5,705 nt of DNA, from contig USPX01000140.1 in the NCBI GenBank assembly GCA_900556665.1, forward strand, positions 1 through 5,705. Reading direction: 5' to 3'. This document shows positions 1 to 5,657 of this stretch, piece by piece. A program made the translations under genes and the position numbers. The notes below the pieces were generated by a model. That model searched no databases. It saw only the letters and a program-made list of their open reading frames with translations, and was not told where the DNA came from. This stretch comes from an uncultured Eubacteriales bacterium. GTDB lineage: Bacteria > Bacillota_A > Clostridia > Lachnospirales > Cellulosilyticaceae. Each line of letters begins with the position of its first letter. Position 1 is the stretch's first letter.

Positions 1-63
1 GATGAGTTTATCTATTCCTTAGAAGCCGCTGAAAAGTCTTTAGATAACTATAATAAAAATTAA
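1..63 (+). CDS. 3' end of an unidentified gene (partial)
   Basis: Frame 1 is open from the window edge to a TAA at 61-63 and gives about 20 residues ending SLEAAEKSLDNYNKN. The other two plus-strand frames meet stops within the first 25 bases. The peptide is charged and probably helical but too short to assign to a family. A weak hairpin followed by a T-run starts at the stop codon, which fits the end of a transcription unit. The gene body lies outside the window, so no function is proposed. Confidence 0.45.
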   Translation, partial: DEFIYSLEAAEKSLDNYNKN

Positions 64-88
64 ATAGGAGTATTAATTCTATTTTTTT
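62..88 (+). terminator. Weak AT-rich intrinsic terminator candidate
   Basis: AAATAG (62-67) pairs with CTATTT (79-84) around a loop of about 11 bases, in which two further weak pairs are possible, and the right arm runs into seven consecutive T (82-88). The stem is short and AT-rich, so termination may be partial. It overlaps the stop codon of the upstream partial gene. Confidence 0.4.
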
Positions 89-133
89 GGTTACAATATA
101 CAAAGTAAAATAATTACCTAAAAGGAGGTTCTT

Positions 134-736
134 ATGAAAAAAAGTATTTATAATTACTTTATCTTCACCTTCGCCTTATTAATTATCACTACACTTAATG
201 AGAAAGAAGTTTTAGGGCTTTCTCTATCAAATGAGCATGTAACCAAAAATAATTATATAGAATTAACAGAAATGGCTTCTAATTCGCCAAATCCTGAAGC
301 AGAACAAAGTAGTAATTCAAATAATGAAGTTGTTGCTGTATTCCAAAGTTCAAACTCTACAATTTCACTTACTAAAGATGACATATATTTAATGTCTCAA
401 GTAGTTTATGCTGAAAGTAAAGGTGAACCTTTTGATGGAAAAATAGCCGTTGCATCAGTAATACTTAATAGAACAACGGATTCTCAATTTCCAGATACAA
501 TTCATGGAGTAATAACACAGAAAAATGCCTTTTCTTGTGTTAGAAATGGTAAAATTGACGTAGTACCTGATGGTGATAGCTATAATGCCGTTCTAAAAGC
601 CATAGAAGGATATGACCCAACAGATGAGGCATTATATTTTTATAACCCTAAAATCGCTACATGCTCGTGGATGAAAGGCGTCGAAAAGACAGGAGAAAAA
701 AGTATAGGTCAACATGTATTTTTTAATGTTACCTAA
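134..736 (+). CDS. Exported SleB/CwlJ-like cell-wall (spore cortex) hydrolase
   Basis: This 200-residue protein is predicted to be a peptidoglycan-cleaving enzyme of the Hydrolase_2 (SleB/CwlJ) family, whose best-known members degrade spore cortex during germination. Residues 1-28 (MKKS then a hydrophobic run FIFTFALLIITT) look like a signal peptide or N-terminal anchor. Residues about 47-80 are a Ser/Asn-rich linker. The catalytic domain spans about 82-200 and carries the family hallmarks: VYAESKGEP (E94 is the likely catalytic acid, E98 follows), GKIAVASVILNR, FPDTIHGVI, YDPTDEALYFYNP, and IGQHVFF near the C-terminus. The peptidoglycan-binding domain found in classical SleB is absent. Its only cysteines, C135 and C177, lie in the catalytic domain. 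The ATG at 134 is supported by AGGAGG at 123-128, 5 nt upstream; a possible -10 (TACAAT, 92-97) has no good -35. The gene stands alone and converges on the trx operon. Family assignment is firm; a role in germination rather than growth is inferred. Confidence 0.88.
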   Translation: MKKSIYNYFIFTFALLIITTLNEKEVLGLSLSNEHVTKNNYIELTEMASNSPNPEAEQSSNSNNEVVAVFQSSNSTISLTKDDIYLMSQVVYAESKGEPFDGKIAVASVILNRTTDSQFPDTIHGVITQKNAFSCVRNGKIDVVPDGDSYNAVLKAIEGYDPTDEALYFYNPKIATCSWMKGVEKTGEKSIGQHVFFNVT

Positions 737-738
737 AG

Positions 739-769
739 AAAAAGCTAACACAATGTGTTAGCTTTTTTT
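739..769. terminator. Bidirectional intrinsic terminator between hydrolase and trx operon
   Basis: A 14-bp perfect inverted repeat (arms 739-752 and 754-767, core AGCTAACACA/TGTGTTAGCT around A753) is followed by T763-T769 on the plus strand. It is preceded by an A-rich tract that becomes a T-rich tail on the minus strand. It can therefore stop both the hydrolase transcript and the convergent thioredoxin-reductase transcript, whose TAA stop (768-770) abuts the hairpin. Confidence 0.92.
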
Positions 770-1628
770 ATTTCTTACTGTCTAAGTATGCTACTGCACT
801 TAAAGCAGCCACATTTCCTTCACCTGCAGCCTTCATATATTGGTATGGTCTACCAGTACAATCTCCCGCAGCAAAACAGCCTTCTATATTAGTCTTCATT
901 AATCTATCAACTTCTATGTGATCATCAGTTATTTTTAATCCTGGCACTAATTGTCCTGGTGATATGCTATCTCTTAATACAAATATACCATCAGTCTCTA
1001 TTTCACCATTTTTAGTTACTAATTTAGTAACCTTACTATCCCCTTGTATTTCTACAGGAATATCATTAATAACTTCAATCTCTGAATTTAAATCAAATTC
1101 TCCCTTATATCTAGGAATATAGTAAACCTTAGATGCTAATTCACTTACAAAATTAGCTTCCTCTTCAGCTTCTTTATTATAGCCAATTATAGTTACAGTT
1201 TTTTCTTTATATAAAGGAGCATCACAAGTAGCACAATATCCTACACCTTTACCTAAGAATTCTTCTTCACCCTTCATAGGTTTTGTGTACTCAATACCTG
1301 TTGCTATGATTATTGAAGTCGCTTCATACATCTTTTCATTTACCATAAGAGCGAAATATTCTCCCATAGCATAAATACTATTTATTCTTTCCTCTGTTAT
1401 CTCTATATCCATCTCTTTGAGATGACCCATAAATTGATTCTTAAGATCCATACCATCTTTTCCAACGAACCCAAGATAGTTATTTACCTTTGGAGCTTTA
1501 ACAAGCTTTGTACTTAAATCATTATTACCAAAAAGAATAAATTTTTTGTTTCTAATTTTTGCATTTAATGCAGCTGAAAGTCCAGCTGGTCCGCTTCCTA
1601 TTATAGCTATATCATATCTTTCGCTCAA
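768..1628 (-). CDS. Thioredoxin reductase-like flavoprotein lacking NADPH motifs (FFTR type)
   Basis: This 286-residue cytoplasmic flavoenzyme is predicted to reduce the thioredoxin encoded just upstream of it. The FAD-binding GSGPAG motif is at 11-16, the ATG turn at about 109-111, the redox-active CATC (C132, C135) at 132-135, and the C-terminal FAD motif FAAGDCTG at 252-259, followed by YQYMKAAGEG. In NADPH-dependent TrxB the second nucleotide-binding domain carries GGGxSA and HRRxxxRA. Here those places read IGYNKEAEEEA (148-158) and YYIPRYKGEF (169-178), so both are missing. That pattern matches the ferredoxin-dependent flavin thioredoxin reductases described in clostridia; ferredoxin use is inferred. 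The length is shorter than the roughly 310-320 residues of typical TrxB. The start is TTG at 1628, preceded by AAGGAG (1639-1644) with a 10-nt spacer. The ATG touching that Shine-Dalgarno is out of frame. It lies 26 bp after trxA, surely in one operon. Confidence 0.9.
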   Translation of the reverse strand: MSERYDIAIIGSGPAGLSAALNAKIRNKKFILFGNNDLSTKLVKAPKVNNYLGFVGKDGMDLKNQFMGHLKEMDIEITEERINSIYAMGEYFALMVNEKMYEATSIIIATGIEYTKPMKGEEEFLGKGVGYCATCDAPLYKEKTVTIIGYNKEAEEEANFVSELASKVYYIPRYKGEFDLNSEIEVINDIPVEIQGDSKVTKLVTKNGEIETDGIFVLRDSISPGQLVPGLKITDDHIEVDRLMKTNIEGCFAAGDCTGRPYQYMKAAGEGNVAALSAVAYLDSKK

Positions 1629-1654
1629 AATTATTCATCTCCTTAAGAAGCTTA

Positions 1655-1969
1655 TTAAACGTATTTTTTGATGGCTTCAACTAATGCAGCCTTTGGTCTA
1701 AAGCCAACTAAAGTATCAACAACTTTTCCATCTTTAAATATTAATAAAGTTGGTATGCTTTGAATTTGATATTTTCCAGCTGAACCTGGGTTTTTATCAA
1801 CATCAACCTTTACAAACTTAACATTTTCCATTTCATTTGCTAATTCTTCTATAACTGGTGCTATCATTTTACAAGGTCCACACCAAGTTGCCCAGAAATC
1901 AACAACTACTACTTCACTTGCTTCTATTACTTCTGTATTAAAATCTTGATCATTTATATGTTTTACCAT
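1655..1969 (-). CDS. trxA: Thioredoxin
   Basis: A canonical 104-residue thioredoxin, the general cytoplasmic protein-disulfide reductant. The active site WCGPC occupies residues 29-33 (C30, C33), with the preceding VVVDFWAT strand and the buried Asp (D24). The cis-proline loop SIPTLLIF has P73, and GKVVDTLVGF follows as usual. The length is standard and no residue is missing. Start ATG at 1969 is preceded by GGGAGG (1978-1983) at 8 nt. It is the first gene of a two-gene operon with the flavoprotein reductase, driven by the promoter at 2017-2045, with an inverted repeat in its leader (1988-2002) that may be an operator. Confidence 0.97.
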   Translation of the reverse strand: MVKHINDQDFNTEVIEASEVVVVDFWATWCGPCKMIAPVIEELANEMENVKFVKVDVDKNPGSAGKYQIQSIPTLLIFKDGKVVDTLVGFRPKAALVEAIKKYV

Positions 1970-1987
1970 TATATACGCCTCCCGATA

Positions 1988-2002
1988 TACCCCTAAGGGG
2001 TA
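1988..2002 (-). promoter_or_regulatory. Perfect inverted repeat in trxA leader, CsoR/CstR-like operator candidate
   Basis: TACCCC-TAA-GGGGTA is a perfect 6-bp inverted repeat with a 3-bp centre in otherwise AT-rich DNA. It lies between the predicted trxA start site (about 2010) and the Shine-Dalgarno (1978-1983). No T-run follows, so it is not a terminator. The C4/G4 tracts flanked by TA resemble operators of the CsoR/CstR (DUF156) repressor family, which sense Cu(I) or reactive sulfur. The binding protein is not in the window and the match is from memory of the consensus. Confidence 0.55.
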
Positions 2003-2016
2003 CTTTATTATTTACA

Positions 2017-2045
2017 ATTATATTATATTTAAAAAATTAAGTCAA
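2017..2045 (-). promoter_or_regulatory. Sigma-A promoter of the trxA-reductase operon
   Basis: On the minus strand TTGACT (2040-2045) and TATAAT (2017-2022) are separated by exactly 17 bp, one mismatch from the housekeeping consensus. The predicted start site is near 2010, giving a leader of about 40 nt before the trxA ATG. The leader contains the TACCCC/GGGGTA repeat. The promoter lies between the iadA stop and trxA, so trxA is transcribed independently of iadA. Confidence 0.8.
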
Positions 2046-2085
2046 TGTTACAAATAATAATTATTATCTAATTTTTATAATTTTG

Positions 2086-3255
2086 TTATTCAAAGGTGCC
2101 TTTTACTAATAATTTTTTATTATCCATTAAAATATTACCTCTAGATATAACAGAATTTATGTCTAAATTTTTCTTATCTAATAAAATTATATCTGCATCT
2201 TTTCCTGTTGATATGAATCCTTTATGAGATAGTTTTAAAACATTGGCAACATTACTAGTTATAACTCTTATTGCTTTCTCTAAAGGTACTCCAAGCTTTA
2301 TAGCTTCCTTCACTTCATTAAAAAGACTTTCAACAGAACAAATTCCTAAGCCTTTAAGCTCTCCATTTTCATCAAATAATGGCATACTTCCATTACCATC
2401 TGAAGAAAAAGTTATTTTTTCTATATCTACTCCAGCATCCAAAAGCTTTTTAAGCCCTTCGCCAGCTCTTACTTCTCCTTCTTCTAAATGTTGAGGATCT
2501 GAAGATGTGGTTAAATCAATTTGGCCTCCAGCCTTTGCATAATTTATTCCTGCTTCAAAAAGCTCTCTACTTCTTCCCATATGAGTAGGAATTATTTGAT
2601 TTGCTGGAATCTCTGTTTCATTTATAAGTCTAGTTATATATTCAATCATTCTTTTCCCATTACCTAAATGAACATTTACTATTCCAGCTTTTCCTGATAA
2701 AAGTCCTCCAACTCTTGCTTGAGCTACTATATTAACGAATTGCTCGTATGTTGGTTGAGAACTTCTATGGTCTGATAGTGCTATTTCCCCTACACCTATA
2801 ACTTTATCTATTAATAATAAGTCACTTTTTATGGTTTTAGTTATAGTATTTACAGGTACATCATAAGACCCAGTATAGCAGTAACAAGTTACTCCCTCTT
2901 CACAAAGAGCATGAGCTTTTGCCACTAATCCTTTCATATCTCTACAAACACCATCGGTTCCTATACACCCTACTAGGGTAGTTATTCCACCTTTTATTAT
3001 ACTACTTAATTGTAATTCTGGAGTTCTGGTTCTAAAACCACCTTCACCACCTCCACCAATTATATGGACATGACAATCTATAAAGCCTGGTACAGCTATC
3101 ATCCCTTCTCCATCAATTACTTGTATGTTTATAAAATCTTTAGGAATATTCACAGAATCATATAATCCTTCAATCTTATCACTTAATATAACAATATCCT
3201 TTTTACCTAAATACTCTGGGTCATAAACCTCAATATTTCTTATTACTTTTAACAA
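2086..3255 (-). CDS. iadA: Isoaspartyl dipeptidase (beta-aspartyl peptidase), M38 family
   Basis: A zinc amidohydrolase predicted to cleave isoaspartyl (beta-Asp) dipeptides left by degradation of damaged proteins; cytoplasmic. From the TTG at 3255 it is 389 residues, close to the 390 of E. coli IadA. Landmarks: VPGFIDCHVHIIGGGGEGG (metal ligands H62 and H64), TRTPEL, TGSYDVP, GEIALSDHRSSQ (E157), VNVHLGNGKR (H196), IPTHMGRSRE (H225), and SSDGNGSMP (D286). E157 falls where E. coli IadA has its metal-bridging carbamylated Lys, so a carboxylate bridge is inferred. Start choice: the open frame extends to a GTG at 3264, but that codon overlaps the Shine-Dalgarno AGGAGG (3264-3269). TTG at 3253-3255 sits 8 nt downstream of it and gives MLKVIRNIEVYDPE. 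It follows the ptsI terminator, so it is probably its own unit. No convincing promoter was found in the AT-rich 3271-3344 gap, and no clear terminator follows its stop. Confidence 0.9.
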   Translation of the reverse strand: MLKVIRNIEVYDPEYLGKKDIVILSDKIEGLYDSVNIPKDFINIQVIDGEGMIAVPGFIDCHVHIIGGGGEGGFRTRTPELQLSSIIKGGITTLVGCIGTDGVCRDMKGLVAKAHALCEEGVTCYCYTGSYDVPVNTITKTIKSDLLLIDKVIGVGEIALSDHRSSQPTYEQFVNIVAQARVGGLLSGKAGIVNVHLGNGKRMIEYITRLINETEIPANQIIPTHMGRSRELFEAGINYAKAGGQIDLTTSSDPQHLEEGEVRAGEGLKKLLDAGVDIEKITFSSDGNGSMPLFDENGELKGLGICSVESLFNEVKEAIKLGVPLEKAIRVITSNVANVLKLSHKGFISTGKDADIILLDKKNLDINSVISRGNILMDNKKLLVKGTFE

Positions 3256-3344
3256 AAAATACACCTCCTTTATTTAAATTATTATTATTTTTACCTAAAA
3301 CTCAATAATAAATAATTTAATTTTATAAAAACTTATTTTTTTAT

Positions 3345-3372
3345 AAAAAAAAGGCACGAATTAATTCGTGCC
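3345..3372 (-). terminator. Intrinsic terminator of ptsI
   Basis: GGCACGAATT (3353-3362) and AATTCGTGCC (3363-3372) form a perfect 20-bp palindrome. On the minus strand it is followed by eight T (A3345-A3352 on plus). It lies 48 nt past the ptsI stop codon. A second small hairpin (CAAAAC, 5-base loop, GTTTTG, 3372-3382 plus flank) touches its upstream side. It separates ptsI from iadA. Confidence 0.92.
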
Positions 3373-3419
3373 AAAACTTAGGGTTTTGAGTGTTCTATAT
3401 TAATTTTTAATATTATTGA

Positions 3420-4778
3420 CTATTCTTGTTCCATTATTATTTTCTTAGCAGTTAGGATTGATGTAGCACTCATTGAGAATTCATCTAAACCATATTCAAC
3501 TAATGTTGGTATAGCTCTTTCATCTCCTGCCATCTCTCCACACATTCCTACCCACTTACCATGTTTGTGAGCTCCATCTATTGTCATTTTGATTAATCTT
3601 AATACAGCTGGATGCATTGGATTGTAAAGGTATGATACCTTTTCACTCATTCTGTCAGCAGCTAATGTATATTGGATTAAATCGTTAGTTCCTATTGAGA
3701 AGAAATCAACATGCTTAGCTAATTCATCAGCATAAACTGCTGCAGCTGGGATTTCAACCATGATACCCCATTGAATTGAATCTGAAGTAGCTATTCCTTC
3801 AGCATGTAATTCTGCTCTACATTCTTCTACGAATTCTTTAGCAGCTTGGAATTCTTCTAATCCTGAAATCATTGGGAACATAACTGCTAATTTACCGTAT
3901 ACTGAAGCTCTAAGTAAAGCTCTTATTTGAACTTTGAATATGTCTTTTCTATCTAAACATAATCTTATAGCTCTGTATCCTAAGAATGGGTTCATTTCTT
4001 CTGGTAATGGTAAGTAAGGAAGAGTTTTATCCCCACCGATATCTAATGTTCTAATAACAACTTTTTTGTTTTTCATTGCTTCTAAAACATATTTGTATGC
4101 TTCATATTGTTCTTCTTCTGTTGGAGCAGAATCTCTATCCATGTATAAGAACTCTGTTCTGAAGAGACCTACACCATCTCCACCATTTTCGAGAACTTGA
4201 TCAGCATCTTTTGGTTTTCCGATGTTACCACATACTTCAATGTGTTTGCCATCTTTAGTTACAACTTTCACATCAAGAAGTTTTTTAAGTTCTTCTTTTT
4301 CTGCTTCGAAAGCTTCAATTTTAGTTTTGTATTCGGCAACAGTTGCTTCATCTGGATTGATAATAACAAGTCCTTCGATACCATCAACAATGATTAAATC
4401 ATCATTTTTAACACTTGTTGTAATATCACCAAGACCAACTACAGCTGGGATTTCAAGTGTTCTAGCCATGATAGCAGAGTGTGATGTTCTACCACCAATG
4501 TTAGTAATGAAACCTTTAACTTTTGTTTTATCAAGTTGTGCTGTATCTGAAGGTGTTAAATCGTGTGCTACAACAATTGTGTTTTCTTTTTCGATTTCTA
4601 AACCTACTGTTTGACCTGCAAGGTTAGCGATCATACGTTTAGAAACGTCTTTGATATCTGCTGCACGTTCTCTTAAGTAAGCATCATCGATTGATTCAAA
4701 AATCATAACAAGATTTTTAGAAACTGTATCTACAGCTTTAATCGCATTTGTGCTATTGTTTTTAATTTCAGTTTCTAC
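3420..4778 (-). CDS. ptsI: Remainder of Enzyme I, out of frame with its start
   Basis: This frame is open from GTA at 4778; the first ATG is at 4706, from which 428 residues are encoded. It contains every catalytic landmark of Enzyme I: phosphorylated His in [12 protein letters not shown] (codon 4479-4481, about residue 186 in the repaired protein), [52 protein letters not shown], and GMCGEMAGD with the active-site Cys (about residue 499). The sequence shows no decay besides the single frame break, so the lesion is recent or artefactual. The part 3' of about 4000 uses ATA and AGA codons like the neighbouring genes; the part 5' of about 4220 has no ATA and has two CGT codons. Confidence 0.85.
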   Translation of the reverse strand, partial: VETEIKNNSTNAIKAVDTVSKNLVMIFESIDDAYLRERAADIKDVSKRMIANLAGQTVGLEIEKENTIVVAHDLTPSDTAQLDKTKVKGFITNIGGRTSHSAIMARTLEIPAVVGLGDITTSVKNDDLIIVDGIEGLVIINPDEATVAEYKTKIEAFEAEKEELKKLLDVKVVTKDGKHIEVCGNIGKPKDADQVLENGGDGVGLFRTEFLYMDRDSAPTEEEQYEAYKYVLEAMKNKKVVIRTLDIGGDKTLPYLPLPEEMNPFLGYRAIRLCLDRKDIFKVQIRALLRASVYGKLAVMFPMISGLEEFQAAKEFVEECRAELHAEGIATSDSIQWGIMVEIPAAAVYADELAKHVDFFSIGTNDLIQYTLAADRMSEKVSYLYNPMHPAVLRLIKMTIDGAHKHGKWVGMCGEMAGDERAIPTLVEYGLDEFSMSATSILTAKKIIMEQE

Positions 4779-5032
4779 AGAACAAATTCTGGATCATCTA
4801 AAATAAGAATATGTGCCTCAAATACGGCTGCTTCATGCTCACCGACATTTTGTCTTGTTTTTTCTTTAATTTTTTCTAATTGTTCTCTACATAAGCTTAC
4901 TGCTTTCTCTAACTTAGCAAGCTCAGCAGCTGTATCAGTTACTTTTTCGTCTGTAATGATTACTTCATTTTCTTCATAAAGGAAAACATTACCGATTGCA
5001 TAGCCTTTAGAAGCTGCAATACCTTTTTTCAT
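4775..5032 (-). CDS. ptsI: N-terminal fragment of Enzyme I (85 residues)
   Basis: Begins [21 protein letters not shown], the typical Enzyme I N-terminus (PEP-utilisers N domain), and includes [17 protein letters not shown]. It stops inside the helical HPr-binding domain, before the phospho-histidine domain, so this peptide alone cannot carry phosphate and is probably unstable. Isoleucine is encoded only by ATT and ATC here, matching ptsH and not the genes to the left. Confidence 0.85.
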   Translation of the reverse strand: MKKGIAASKGYAIGNVFLYEENEVIITDEKVTDTAAELAKLEKAVSLCREQLEKIKEKTRQNVGEHEAAVFEAHILILDDPEFVL

Positions 5033-5058
5033 CTGATATTCCTCCTAGTTGCTATTAA

Positions 5059-5319
5059 TTATTCTTGGAATGAACCAATGAAGTCTGCCATGTGTTTAGC
5101 AGCTGCTTCTTCATCAGCACCTTCTGCAACAACTTGAAGTTCAGCACCAGCTGTAAGACCCATTGCTAAAAGAGCGATTAAGCTTTTTGCGTTACCTTCT
5201 TTATCTCCACAGATAAGTTTGATATCTGATTGGAATTGAGCTGCTTCTTTGCAGAATAATGTAGCTGGTCTAGCGTGTAAACCTTGTGCATTGATAAGTT
5301 TTGTGTTAATAGTAGTCAT
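5059..5319 (-). CDS. ptsH: Phosphocarrier protein HPr
   Basis: An 86-residue HPr, the small cytoplasmic carrier that takes phosphate from Enzyme I to the sugar-specific EIIA domains. The active-site motif GLHARPAT holds H15 and R17. NAKSLIALLAMG contains S46, the site of HPr kinase/phosphorylase in Gram-positive bacteria, so a role in CcpA-type catabolite control is also possible. The C-terminus (AEGADEEAAAKHMADFIG) is family-typical. Two cysteines (C23, C37) are present. The ATG at 5319 has AGGAGA at 5324-5329. It is followed after 26 bp by the interrupted ptsI and was probably co-transcribed with it. All six Ile codons are ATT or ATC, unlike the ATA-rich genes to the left. Confidence 0.95.
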   Translation of the reverse strand: MTTINTKLINAQGLHARPATLFCKEAAQFQSDIKLICGDKEGNAKSLIALLAMGLTAGAELQVVAEGADEEAAAKHMADFIGSFQE

Positions 5320-5657
5320 AATATCTCCTATCTCATTTCAAATGTAGTGTATTTTTGTATCATATTTTATCCAAAATATCTCTAATTATAACTTGAATCT
5401 GCCCCATAATAAACAAACATACTTTTACTTTTCTATGAACAATTTATTAACAAATAGCGTTTATACCAAATATGTAACAATAATTCCCCTCTTTTTTTAG
5501 TACATTTGCTTAATATACACAAGTGTTACTTTTAATATTTAAAATAATTTATATAAACTTTCAAGGCATTATGACCTATATTTTAAGATTGCAATACATT
5601 TATGCATATATTTTTTAAATTTTTAACTACAATTTTAATAATCTGTACAAAATCAAT
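5320..5657. other. AT-rich intergenic region upstream of ptsH
   Basis: About 340 bp without a credible gene on either strand. On the minus strand a TATAAT lies at 5385-5390, which would give a leader of about 60 nt for ptsH, but its -35 position (TTTATT, 5408-5413) is poor. A second weak pair is TTGAAA (5559-5564) with TAAATA (5536-5541). A cre-like sequence TATAAACGCTATTT (minus strand, 5452-5465) shares the central AAACGCTAT with the CcpA consensus but misses its outer bases. I see no riboswitch or tRNA. The ptsH promoter must be here, but I cannot place it with confidence. Confidence 0.4.

Larger units (their letters stand above)
3420..5032 (-). pseudogene. ptsI: PTS Enzyme I, interrupted by a frameshift
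   Basis: Enzyme I autophosphorylates with phosphoenolpyruvate and passes the phosphate to HPr, the first step for all PTS sugars. The reading frame starts at ATG 5032 (AGGAGG at 5041-5046, 8 nt upstream), 26 bp after ptsH, and runs 85 codons to a TAG at 4775-4777 just after LDDPEFV. The family sequence then resumes in the -1 frame from GTA at 4778 ([17 protein letters not shown]) and continues without interruption to TAG at 3420. Between the two V codons only CT remains, where relatives have two residues (GA-like), so the simplest reading is a 4-bp deletion, or an assembly error. Repaired, the protein would be about 538 residues, the usual Enzyme I length. No Shine-Dalgarno precedes ATG 4706, so the second part is unlikely to be translated alone. 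Codon use also changes within the gene (see findings). Confidence 0.85.

Noticed and set aside
2041..2085. Intrinsic terminator after iadA
   Set aside because: The only symmetry is a low-complexity AATAATAATTATTATT stretch with no GC in the stem, which is expected by chance at this base composition.
2243..2494. Plus-strand open frame of 83 codons inside iadA
   Set aside because: It is antisense to a well-supported enzyme gene, has low-complexity Ser/Pro composition, and has no ribosome binding site.
3271..3310. iadA promoter (TTGAGT with ATAATT)
   Set aside because: The spacing fits, but the -10 is poor and the start site would fall inside or next to the ribosome binding site, so it is not credible.
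4197..4614. Two plus-strand open frames (4197-4397 and 4222-4614) opposite ptsI
   Set aside because: Both are antisense to conserved Enzyme I coding sequence, their peptides resemble no family, and neither has a Shine-Dalgarno.
4770..4795. Programmed -1 ribosomal frameshift that would rescue ptsI
   Set aside because: A -1 shift would join the frames, but the site (TTTGTTCTGTAG) is not a slippery heptamer, no stem-loop or stimulatory Shine-Dalgarno is evident nearby, and the product would lack a residue compared with relatives. Enzyme I is not known to need frameshifting.
5438..5458. Rex-like redox repressor site upstream of ptsH
   Set aside because: The minus strand has one good half-site (TTGTTAA), but the second half reads TTGTTCA instead of the inverted TTAACAA, so the required symmetry is absent.
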